Part shown: one piece after another, positions 49,991 through 59,941 of the stretch
Layout of the letters: the number at the start of each line of letters is the position of its first letter
Position numbering within the stretch: the stretch's first letter is position 1
Assembly: GCA_000495505.1 (NCBI GenBank)
Contig: CP006833.1
Coordinates: 558,001-622,000, forward strand
DNA: 64,000 bases
Source of the DNA: Campylobacter fetus subsp. testudinum 03-427
Lineage (GTDB): Bacteria > Campylobacterota > Campylobacteria > Campylobacterales > Campylobacteraceae
Direction: 5' to 3'
Notes under the pieces: model-generated
The model's input: the letters and a program-made list of their open reading frames with translations, nothing else
Database searches by the model: none
What the model was told of the DNA's origin: nothing
Translations under genes and position numbers: made by a program

Positions 49991-50560
49991 TAGTTTAAAT
50001 TTATATCTATATTCTAAACTCTAATTAGAGAGCTTGATTTAATACCAAACTTTCTAATTAGACTTTAGTCTAAACGTTATTTAAAATATCATTGTTAAAG
50101 TCACAATCAAGTTTTAATAAAATAAAACAATTTTACAGGACTTGTTAAAGCTTTAAATAGAGACTACTTTAGCAAATAGTTAATTAAACAATCTGTTATC
50201 CCAATAACTAAACATATTAACTATTAAGTTTAACATCACAATCTATTATGTTTTAAAACTTACTTAATAGTGGTTAATGCTTTCCGTCTTATAAGTCAAT
50301 ATTTAAACATTGTAAATCTAATATCTATATTTTTATAAAAGATTCTCTTTTAGAAAGATTAGTTATTTATTTTTATCTTTAACAAGGAAGTGATGCAAAT
50401 TAGAATAATAATCTAAAATAAAAATATAAAATTCGTAACGATAATTTTTAATTAGTTTGATAGCAATCATAGGGTAACCCTACTTGTAGGGACTTTAGTT
50501 TGTTCAAACTTTTTTAAAGTTTGTCGTAAATCTGAGCTTTGCTCAGATGCGAACTAAAAA
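49991..50560 (+). other. 16S-23S spacer after tRNA-Ala
   Basis: 570 bp of AT-rich spacer without a tRNA-Ile gene. It contains the left arm of the 23S processing stem (50380-50396) and three hairpins just before 23S: CCCTA-CTTG-TAGGG (50478-50491), CAAACTTT-TTT-AAAGTTTG (50505-50523) and ATCTGAGC-TTT-GCTCAGAT (50530-50548). Confidence 0.7.
50380..50396 (+). other. left arm of 23S processing stem
   Basis: A 17-base stretch (TAACAAGGAAGTGATGC) that is the exact complement of 53476-53492. The two can pair across the whole 23S gene and extend about five more pairs with one G-U, giving a typical RNase III-type processing stem. Confidence 0.75.
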
Positions 50561-53468
<2,908 letters not shown>

Positions 53469-53475
53469 TATATAA

Positions 53476-53492
53476 GCATCACTTCCTTGTTA
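53476..53492 (+). other. right arm of 23S processing stem
   Basis: GCATCACTTCCTTGTTA, the exact complement of 50380-50396, starting about seven bases after the 23S 3' end. Confidence 0.75.
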
Positions 53493-53567
53493 AGGATATA
53501 AATACCTTACAAAGAACATGTTTTACTGCAATTAAAACTAAAAAGACTTTAACGATAAATAACACAA

Positions 53568-53620
53568 CAGTGTTAAATAAGAGAATAGCTAAACTATTTT
53601 TATTCTTTTATTTAACACTG
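53568..53620 (+). other. 20-bp hairpin ending at the 5S start
   Basis: Arms 53568-53587 and 53601-53620 pair over 20 bp with a single G-U and a 13-base loop. The right arm ends on the first G of 5S rRNA. It is probably a processing signal that defines the 5S 5' end. Confidence 0.6.
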
Positions 53621-53737
53621 CCCGTGGCTATACGTGAATAGGAAACGCCTTGCTCCATCTCGAACCAAGAAGCTAAGCTTTTCATGGCCGATGATACTCT
53701 CTCTTACTGGGATGTGGAAAAGTAGGTCGCTGCGGGC
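53620..53737 (+). rRNA. rrf: 5S ribosomal RNA
   Basis: 118 bases from GCCCGTGGCTATACG to TGCGGGC, with 5' GCCCG pairing to 3' CGGGC and the usual CCATCTCGAACCAAGAAG and GATGGTA-like loops. It closes the rRNA operon. Confidence 0.95.
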
Positions 53738-53930
53738 TTTGTGTTTATATTTTAACTCCTATCTTATTAAATCAATAATTCATCTATCATCTAACTAATC
53801 AATCTTAATTAAACTCTTTGTTATTTTAAAGTTTTATCAATTGAGAGTTGATTCATAATTTATAAATAGATTACTAAATTTATATCGCTTTTTAAAATAT
53901 TTTTACTATTTTATTTTTTATAATTTTTAC

Positions 53931-53959
53931 TTGACAAATAAAATCCTAGTAATTAACAT
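53931..53959 (+). promoter_or_regulatory. orphan sigma-70 promoter
   Basis: TTGACA (53931-53936), 17 bp, TAACAT (53954-53959). The upstream TTTTTACTTGACAAA is identical to that of the tRNA-array promoter at 54715. No gene begins within 170 bases downstream. Confidence 0.5.
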
Positions 53960-54102
53960 AGTTAGTTTATTATTTGATATTATATTATCTATTTATATAG
54001 ATAAAATTTATCAAATTATTAAACAGTGTTACCATTATACCCTTTAGATATATTTTTATAGCATTTGTATTACATTTAAGTTTGATTTTTAGATCACTGG
54101 AT

Positions 54103-54108
54103 TATAAT
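54103..54108 (+). promoter_or_regulatory. -10 of comEA promoter
   Basis: TATAAT 27 bases upstream of the comEA GTG, with TTGATT at 54082-54087 as a poor -35 (15-bp spacer). Confidence 0.5.
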
Positions 54109-54135
54109 GAGATATATTTTATTAAAGGAGTTATT

Positions 54136-54537
54136 GTGAGATTATTTGGTTTAATAGCTTTACTTGCTAGTTTGACTTACGCTGCAGTAAATTTAAATAC
54201 TGCTACTAAAGAGGAGCTTATGGCGCTTCCTGGTATAGGAGAGATAAAAGCTAATGCTATAATAGATTATAGAAAACATACTAAATTTAAAAGCATAGAT
54301 GAGATAAAGAACATTAAAGGTATAAGTGATAAGAGATTTAACACTATAAAGTCTGATCTTACAATTACTGATAATACAGATATTAGTAATATCAAATCAA
54401 AAATTAAATCAAAAGATACTAAAATATTAAAAGATACTAAAACATCAAATAAAGATAAAGTAAAAAACACTAATAAAACTAAAGATAAAACCAAATCTGA
54501 AAAAAATATTGATGAGCGTAATATTGATGAGAAGTAA
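54136..54537 (+). CDS. ComEA-like helix-hairpin-helix DNA-uptake protein
   Basis: A 133-residue exported protein. It has a signal peptide (MRLFGLIALLASLTYA), then a ComEA helix-hairpin-helix domain (about 18-78) with VNLNTATKEELMALPGIGEIKANAI and the second hairpin NIKGISDKRF. The last 50 residues are a low-complexity Lys/Asp/Thr tail (KDTKILKDTKTSNKDK). It probably binds incoming DNA in the periplasm during transformation. I chose GTG 54136 because AAAGGAG lies five bases upstream; the longer frame from 54082 runs through the promoter. Confidence 0.85.
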   Translation: MRLFGLIALLASLTYAAVNLNTATKEELMALPGIGEIKANAIIDYRKHTKFKSIDEIKNIKGISDKRFNTIKSDLTITDNTDISNIKSKIKSKDTKILKDTKTSNKDKVKNTNKTKDKTKSEKNIDERNIDEK

Positions 54538-54636
54538 GTAGTAACTAATAATTACTACTATATCAACTATTAAATTCAGATCTTTACTTTTTAAATATAG
54601 AGATGAGTATAGTTTGAAGGCAAGTAGAGTTTTTTT

Positions 54637-54646
54637 GGGGGGGGGG
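54637..54646 (+). repeat. poly-G tract (G10)
   Basis: Ten G directly after a T7 run, in the 273-bp gap between comEA and the tRNA array. Phase-variable genes of Campylobacter carry such tracts, but none is here: the gap has no ORF. It is about 69 bases upstream of the tRNA promoter. Confidence 0.9.
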
Positions 54647-54714
54647 TATTGTTTTAAAATACAGTTATTTTACGATTTTATATGCTATAAATCACGAAAA
54701 TATATGATTTTTAC

Positions 54715-54743
54715 TTGACAAACAAAATTAATTTTTGTATAAT
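54715..54743 (+). promoter_or_regulatory. consensus promoter of tRNA array
   Basis: TTGACA (54715-54720), 17-bp spacer, TATAAT (54738-54743): a perfect sigma-70 match, rare in Campylobacter. The start near 54750 is 61 bases before the first tRNA. Confidence 0.85.
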
Positions 54744-54810
54744 TTCACTTCCTTTTTGAAGTGTTGCTATTTTCTTTGATTAAAGATTTCACATCAAAAA
54801 TATTTATATT

Positions 54811-54886
54811 GTCTCGCTAGCTCAGTAGGTAGAGCATCTCCCTTTTAAGGAGGTGGCCGTTGGTTCGAATCCAACGCGGGACACCA
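54811..54886 (+). tRNA. tRNA-Lys (TTT), copy 1
   Basis: GTCTCGC/GCGGGAC acceptor arms, anticodon loop CTTTTAA (TTT) and encoded CCA. It is identical to the gene at 55076. Confidence 0.96.
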
Positions 54887-54900
54887 TTTTACTGTTTTTT

Positions 54901-54976
54901 GGTCGCTTAGCTCAGTTGGTAGAGCGCCACCCTTACAAGGTGGATGTCATAAGTTCGAGTCTTATAGCGACCACCA
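54901..54976 (+). tRNA. tRNA-Val (TAC), copy 1
   Basis: GGTCGCT/AGCGACC acceptor arms, loop CTTACAA (TAC), encoded CCA. Confidence 0.96.
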
Positions 54977-54987
54977 TTATTTAGGTT

Positions 54988-55064
54988 GCGGCGGTAGTTC
55001 AGCTGGTTAGAATATCGGCCTGTCACGCCGGGGGTCGCGGGTTCGAGTCCCGTCCGCCGCGCCA
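54988..55064 (+). tRNA. tRNA-Asp (GTC), copy 1
   Basis: GCGGCGG/CCGCCGC acceptor arms, loop CTGTCAC (GTC), encoded CCA. Confidence 0.96.
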
Positions 55065-55075
55065 TTTTACTGTTT

Positions 55076-55151
55076 GTCTCGCTAGCTCAGTAGGTAGAGC
55101 ATCTCCCTTTTAAGGAGGTGGCCGTTGGTTCGAATCCAACGCGGGACACCA
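55076..55151 (+). tRNA. tRNA-Lys (TTT), copy 2
   Basis: Identical to the gene at 54811, preceded by the same CCATTTTACTGTTT spacer element found twice more in the array. Confidence 0.96.
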
Positions 55152-55170
55152 CTTTTTTAAGTAGGGTTTT

Positions 55171-55247
55171 GACCCTTTCGTCTAGTGGGCCCAGGACGTT
55201 GCACTCTCTGTGCAAAAACGTGAGTTCAAATCTTACAAGGGTCGCCA
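55171..55247 (+). tRNA. tRNA-Glu-like, CTC anticodon with U37
   Basis: A complete cloverleaf: GACCCTT/AAGGGTC acceptor, a Glu-type D arm (TCGTCTAGTGG), anticodon stem TTGCA/TGCAA, T stem GTGAG/CTTAC and encoded CCA. The seven-base anticodon loop reads CTCTCTG, so the anticodon is CTC and position 37 is U, where a purine is nearly universal. It may be a divergent Glu isoacceptor, a non-decoding tRNA or a decaying copy. Confidence 0.75.
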
Positions 55248-55261
55248 TTTTACTGTTTTTT

Positions 55262-55337
55262 GGTCGCTTAGCTCAGTTGGTAGAGCGCCACCCTTACAAG
55301 GTGGATGTCATAAGTTCGAGTCTTATAGCGACCACCA
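55262..55337 (+). tRNA. tRNA-Val (TAC), copy 2
   Basis: Identical to copy 1. Confidence 0.96.
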
Positions 55338-55348
55338 TTATTTAGGTT

Positions 55349-55425
55349 GCGGCGGTAGTTCAGCTGGTTAGAATATCGGCCTGTCACGCCGGGGGTCGCG
55401 GGTTCGAGTCCCGTCCGCCGCGCCA
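55349..55425 (+). tRNA. tRNA-Asp (GTC), copy 2
   Basis: Identical to copy 1. Confidence 0.96.
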
Positions 55426-55462
55426 TTTTTATATTTCGACGCATACGCGCCATTATGATGTT

Positions 55463-55538
55463 GCCTCGTTAGCTCAGTTGGTAGAGCATGTCACTCTTAA
55501 TGATGGGGTCGTAGGTTCGAGCCCTACACGGGGCACCA
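55463..55538 (+). tRNA. tRNA-Lys (CTT)
   Basis: GCCTCGT/ACGGGGC acceptor arms, loop CTCTTAA (anticodon CTT), T arm GTAGG/CCTAC and encoded CCA. The body is Lys-like. The anticodon stem has two wobble pairs at its outer end. Confidence 0.85.
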
Positions 55539-55559
55539 GTGTGTTATCTTTTATTATTT

Positions 55560-55634
55560 GGCCCCTTCGTCTAGCGGTTAGGACACCAGCCTCTCACGTT
55601 GGGAACACGAGTTCGAGTCTCGTAGGGGTCACCA
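55560..55634 (+). tRNA. tRNA-Glu (CTC)
   Basis: GGCCCCT/AGGGGTC acceptor arms, Glu-type TCGTCTAGCGG D arm, loop CTCTCAC (anticodon CTC, A37) and encoded CCA. Last tRNA of the array. Confidence 0.88.
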
Positions 55635-55754
55635 TCTCTTTTATACACTTCTTTTATATTTTATGTTTTATTTGTATCCTTTTAAGGTATTTTTATATTT
55701 ATTTTATATACAATACAAAAATGGGTGGTTATGCTATACTTAGGAGTGTTGATA

Positions 55755-56912
55755 ATGGATTATAATAAGTCTATATTTGCTTGGAGCAAAAAATTTGAAA
55801 CAAACTTAGATAAAATAGACGACCAACATCACCACTTAGTTAATCTCATAAATAATTTAAGTAAAAAACTCTCAAATAGCAATCTAAGCAAAAACGAACT
55901 AATAGAACTCTTTACAGAGCTTTTTAGCTATACCAAATATCATTTTCGCGAAGAAGAGCAGCTTATGGCGAAAACTAAGATAAGCTCAGAGTTTATAAAA
56001 GATCATATATTTAACCATAAGCTATTTATCGAAGAAGTTGGGATTTTGTTTGCAGGATTGCAAACCGATGATAGCGATGATCAAGAAAATTTAGATAAAA
56101 CAGCTAAGTATATTTTAAATTTTTTAATCAACTGGCTTGCTTTTCACATTCTTGGACAAGATAAAAAGATGGCTAGGCAGATTGAAATGGTACAAAGTGG
56201 TATCTCTTCTAAAAAAGCTTATAATATGGTAAAAAATAAAGCTTCAGCAGAGGAAATCCAGCCTCTTGTAAAAACTTTGAACAAACTTTTAGAAATGATG
56301 TCTAAGCGAAACAAAGATCTAGTAAAAGTAAATAAAGAGCTACTTGAGCTAAAAAAAAGTCTTGAGTATAAGGTGCAAGATAGAACAAGGGAGCTTATCG
56401 AAGCAAATGAAAATTTAGAAAAGTTGTCTATGACAGATCAGCTCACAGAACTACCAAATAGACGCCACGCTATGAAAACCCTTGATTTGCTATGGAAAGA
56501 GAATTTAGATAGCGATAGAGGTTTGTCTGTTTTGATGATAGATTTGGATTATTTTAAAGAGGTAAATGATAATTACGGTCATGATGCGGGGGACTATATA
56601 TTGAAATTAGTAGCTAGAACTCTTAGAGAGTCGGTGCGTACTGATGATATAGTTTGTAGGCTTGGCGGAGATGAGTTTTTGGTGATTTGTCCGGGTACTA
56701 TGTTAGAGGGTTCAATCAAAGTTGCAAATAGTCTGCTAAAAGATATACGCGCTTTAAAAGTTAAAACTGAAAAATGCGAGTGGAACGGAAGCGCTAGTAT
56801 CGGTGTGGCTTGTATATCTCCTGATATACGAAATTATAGCAAACTTATAAAACTTGCCGATGATAAAGTATATGAAGCAAAACAGTCTGGTAAAAATCGT
56901 TTTGTGTATTAG
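55755..56912 (+). CDS. haemerythrin-GGDEF diguanylate cyclase
   Basis: A 385-residue cytoplasmic protein. The N-terminal bacteriohaemerythrin domain (about 1-135) shows the iron ligands DQHHHLVNL, YHFREEEQLM, DHIFNHKLF and FHILGQDKKMA. A coiled-coil linker (about 165-225) leads to a GGDEF domain with RLGGDEFLVICPG and an intact inhibitory I-site RTDD five residues before GGDEF. It should make c-di-GMP under control of O2, NO or iron redox state. I chose ATG 55755 because AGGAG lies eight bases upstream. Confidence 0.92.
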   Translation: MDYNKSIFAWSKKFETNLDKIDDQHHHLVNLINNLSKKLSNSNLSKNELIELFTELFSYTKYHFREEEQLMAKTKISSEFIKDHIFNHKLFIEEVGILFAGLQTDDSDDQENLDKTAKYILNFLINWLAFHILGQDKKMARQIEMVQSGISSKKAYNMVKNKASAEEIQPLVKTLNKLLEMMSKRNKDLVKVNKELLELKKSLEYKVQDRTRELIEANENLEKLSMTDQLTELPNRRHAMKTLDLLWKENLDSDRGLSVLMIDLDYFKEVNDNYGHDAGDYILKLVARTLRESVRTDDIVCRLGGDEFLVICPGTMLEGSIKVANSLLKDIRALKVKTEKCEWNGSASIGVACISPDIRNYSKLIKLADDKVYEAKQSGKNRFVY

Positions 56913-56945
56913 TATAAATTTATAAATAAATTTAAAGGTGGTTTT

Positions 56946-59915
56946 ATGAAAAATATATTTATATTTATAATGTTTATTTTGTTTGGAAATGTAGGGCTAT
57001 TTGGTGTTGATGTGCATTGCAACAAAAGTGGCGAAATCATAGAAGATGGTAAAATCATAAAAGAGGGCAAATCATACTTAAAAGAAGGTAGTACCTATAT
57101 ACTAGAAGATTTTAAGAATAATAAGAATGCCGATGGGACTTTCAAAGAAGAGATCGTAGAGGTTCCAGACGGAAATACTCACACTTATGAACTTTATGCA
57201 ACTAATATTGACGCTAATTTTATTATCAATGATTGGGATCAGACTTCAATCAGGATAAAAGCAAAAGTAAAAAGCAAGATCGCAGTCAAAATCACCGAAG
57301 TAGTACATTTACCAGGAACTTGGCTTACTGTTGATAATAGTTTTGTTCATTATAGATTTTTAGATCCTGCTTACGCTGGTGAAACGCGTGTTATGGATCA
57401 AGCCGTGGCTGGGAACTCACTTGTAGTTAAAAGAAATTACGGTGGAGTATGTTATCAAAAGAGATTAGATCAGTTTGATCCAAGTGCAGGAAATTTATAT
57501 AGTGGCACAAAAGATAAAGATGAGTTTTTTACTGTTGCAGATGAGGGTGAGACCGTAAATGTACTTTTTGAGATAGATCAAACACTTGTAAAAAGCACAT
57601 TGATTACGGTATCTACTAGTATATTTCGATTTAAAGCAACTATAACAGTAACCCCAATAGCACCTTCATCAGTTGATAGCAGTACAAAACTAATGATAGT
57701 CAATGACCAATACAACGTAAAAGCGCCCGGAGCTGTTGATGCAGATGGAGATTTTACCGGAGATACAAATTTATATACTCAGATAGTAGGCAAACCTTTT
57801 GATGTGCGAGTTATAAGTACTATTAATGCAGTAAATATAAAAAAATTTTATTACGCAGGTTTATTTTCAGAGCTGGATAATGGAAAAATCGTTCCTATAG
57901 ATTGTACATATTATACTATAGACATGCCAGTATCGCCTTATAATGGGTGCAAAAGGGAAATGGAGGATATAAATCTATATCTTAAATTTGCTAATGCTTT
58001 AACTAGTATGCGAGGAGCTAGTCCGACAAATCCTATAAGTTATAACTTAGATAATTTTACGATTCCTACAGATAGAACCGATATAAATTACAATAAACTA
58101 TTTTTTGAAATTCAAGGTTATTACGATATTGCTAACCGAAATGTCAAAGTGAGATCAAACTATTTTAGTGCTAGACCTGCTAAAATAGTTTTAGAAGCTA
58201 GAGATTTAAAAAACGAGTTATTTGGCGGTAAAGAGTATAATTCGTTTGATCCTACTATAACAAATGAGATTTATACTAAACTTACTGCCTTAGATGATTC
58301 TGGTAATAATGCAGCTGCGTCATATAACGCTAAATTTATATCAAAAAGTATGATTTCTTTGGATAAAAGTGCAGGAGGTAGCGAAGATCCTAAAAAATGG
58401 TGTTCGTATGACGGTAGTGAAGATGATGATAAAAGACTCTTAAACGTACCTATGGTAACTACTGCTAAATTTGATAAAGGAATAGGAAAAGTATATACGA
58501 ACTATGACGCTACAAACAATAAATACTATATCAAGTATCCAGATATCGGGCATACTAAAATATATATTTTAGATGACGATACGACTATGATAGATCAAGT
58601 AAATGGCGACTGTATAAAAGGTAGTACTTCAAATGACAAAGTAAATGGCAAAATCGGTTGCAATGTTGCTTTAGAAGCGGATTATTTTAAATTTAAACCA
58701 TCAAGCTTTCAAATAACTAGAAAAGAACTTAAAAATGGCTATATAAGCGATGATGGAAATATAACGTTTTTTTCATTTGGCAAGGATTATGGTATGCTTG
58801 TTGATGGCGATAACCCTAACTATACTGATTTTATGGGAGGTAAGCTTGAACTTGATATCCAAGCTAGACTAGCTGATAATACCGTGCCTAATTTATATAG
58901 TAAAAACTGCTATGTAAATGATGTAAATATAAATTTTGAACTTGATAAAACCGCTGATGAAAAGAAAGCTCTTGAAGATGCTAAAAACAATGTGAGTTTT
59001 TACGGTATAAAAGATAGAACTTTGGGGCTAGATCAAAACGAAATATATCTAATAAAAATTGAAAACTTAGATACTAATGGAGTACTGAAAAACGACGGTA
59101 AATTTAAACTTGCTAAGAACTCTTTTTACGCTGGAGAATCAAATGTTAGTTTAAAGATAAATTTTGATAGAGAGTACAACGTTGCTAAAGATCCTATACG
59201 GATCAAATCTAGTGATTTTAAAATCAATGGTCAAGATACCATTTATACTTCAGTGGTTATAAATGATAAGGTAGTTGCAGTTGATGATGATAGGGTTGTG
59301 GATTATTTTTATGGAAGAGTTTATTCTGATAGGCTTGAGGAAAATATGGAAGAGATCGAAGGGGAGAGTTGCGATGTGGATATATACTACGGAGTATATT
59401 GCGGTGATGAGTGCCAAACTAAGCAAGATGCAAACGAGAAATACGAGTTCATAAAAGATACGATAAACACCACAGATGATAAAAAAGATCTGGATTACGC
59501 AAGAATAAGTGATTTGAATTACTATAAAGTAAAGCATTTTAATAAGTTAAGATCTGATGAGTTTGCTGAATTATTATGGAAATCTCAAGTAGATGGTTTA
59601 AATTTAAAAATATACAATCGTAATAGTCCTAAAGTAGAGGATAGTTTTGGTAGTATAGAGGCAAGTGAATGGAAGATGGGACTATATTACAATGACGATC
59701 TAGAAAATATATTTACTATATCTATAAAAACGCCAAACTATATGAAATATGATAAAAACTACATAGGAGGAGATCCTAAAGATAGTAGTTTTAAAGTAAA
59801 ATTTATAAGAGATTCGAACAGTAGCTGGGTGGGTTCTGGCAAGCAAGGCGATGTTATGGGTATATATGAGAAAGACAAACTAATAAAATCAAAAAAAGGC
59901 AGGATAGACTGGTAA
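56946..59915 (+). CDS. large exported protein, unknown (MshQ/DUF6701-like features)
   Basis: A 989-residue protein with a signal peptide (MKNIFIFIMFILFGNVGLFG) and a mostly beta-type sequence rich in Asp, Asn, Tyr and Lys; there are no membrane segments after the signal. Phrases such as YFSARPAKIVLEARDL, FKFKPSSFQITRKEL and DYFYGRVYSDRL recall the MshQ/DUF6701 family of pilus-tip-associated proteins, but this is distant. Several Cys pairs (GESCDVDIYYGVYCGDEC) may form disulfides. It starts 33 bases after the haemerythrin-GGDEF gene, behind AAAGGTGG. Surface attachment is inferred only. Confidence 0.65.
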   Translation: MKNIFIFIMFILFGNVGLFGVDVHCNKSGEIIEDGKIIKEGKSYLKEGSTYILEDFKNNKNADGTFKEEIVEVPDGNTHTYELYATNIDANFIINDWDQTSIRIKAKVKSKIAVKITEVVHLPGTWLTVDNSFVHYRFLDPAYAGETRVMDQAVAGNSLVVKRNYGGVCYQKRLDQFDPSAGNLYSGTKDKDEFFTVADEGETVNVLFEIDQTLVKSTLITVSTSIFRFKATITVTPIAPSSVDSSTKLMIVNDQYNVKAPGAVDADGDFTGDTNLYTQIVGKPFDVRVISTINAVNIKKFYYAGLFSELDNGKIVPIDCTYYTIDMPVSPYNGCKREMEDINLYLKFANALTSMRGASPTNPISYNLDNFTIPTDRTDINYNKLFFEIQGYYDIANRNVKVRSNYFSARPAKIVLEARDLKNELFGGKEYNSFDPTITNEIYTKLTALDDSGNNAAASYNAKFISKSMISLDKSAGGSEDPKKWCSYDGSEDDDKRLLNVPMVTTAKFDKGIGKVYTNYDATNNKYYIKYPDIGHTKIYILDDDTTMIDQVNGDCIKGSTSNDKVNGKIGCNVALEADYFKFKPSSFQITRKELKNGYISDDGNITFFSFGKDYGMLVDGDNPNYTDFMGGKLELDIQARLADNTVPNLYSKNCYVNDVNINFELDKTADEKKALEDAKNNVSFYGIKDRTLGLDQNEIYLIKIENLDTNGVLKNDGKFKLAKNSFYAGESNVSLKINFDREYNVAKDPIRIKSSDFKINGQDTIYTSVVINDKVVAVDDDRVVDYFYGRVYSDRLEENMEEIEGESCDVDIYYGVYCGDECQTKQDANEKYEFIKDTINTTDDKKDLDYARISDLNYYKVKHFNKLRSDEFAELLWKSQVDGLNLKIYNRNSPKVEDSFGSIEASEWKMGLYYNDDLENIFTISIKTPNYMKYDKNYIGGDPKDSSFKVKFIRDSNSSWVGSGKQGDVMGIYEKDKLIKSKKGRIDW

Positions 59916-59941
59916 GAGCGTATCCTGTGTAGCTTTTAAAT

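Larger units (their letters stand above)
53738..54135. other. 5S-comEA intergenic region
   Basis: 398 bp, over 80% AT by eye. It contains a TTGACA promoter (53931) with no gene attached, an AT-rich nested stem-loop (53972-54016) and the comEA promoter. I see no ORF or tRNA. No convincing intrinsic terminator follows 5S. Confidence 0.6.
54884..55068 (+). repeat. 185-bp direct repeat, copy 1
   Basis: Covers the end of one tRNA, the spacer, tRNA-Val and tRNA-Asp, and is identical to 55245-55429 (offset 361). It marks a recent array duplication. Confidence 0.9.
55245..55429 (+). repeat. 185-bp direct repeat, copy 2
   Basis: Identical to 54884-55068; holds the second tRNA-Val/tRNA-Asp pair. Confidence 0.9.

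Noticed and set aside
54538-54810. Phase-variable coding sequence around the G10 tract
   Set aside because: Frames on both sides of the tract are closed by stops within a few codons; no coding sequence is restored by adding or removing one or two G.
55426-55462. CGCGCCATT echo of the tRNA-Asp 3' end as a tRNA fragment
   Set aside because: Too short (about nine bases) to call a truncated tRNA or attachment site.
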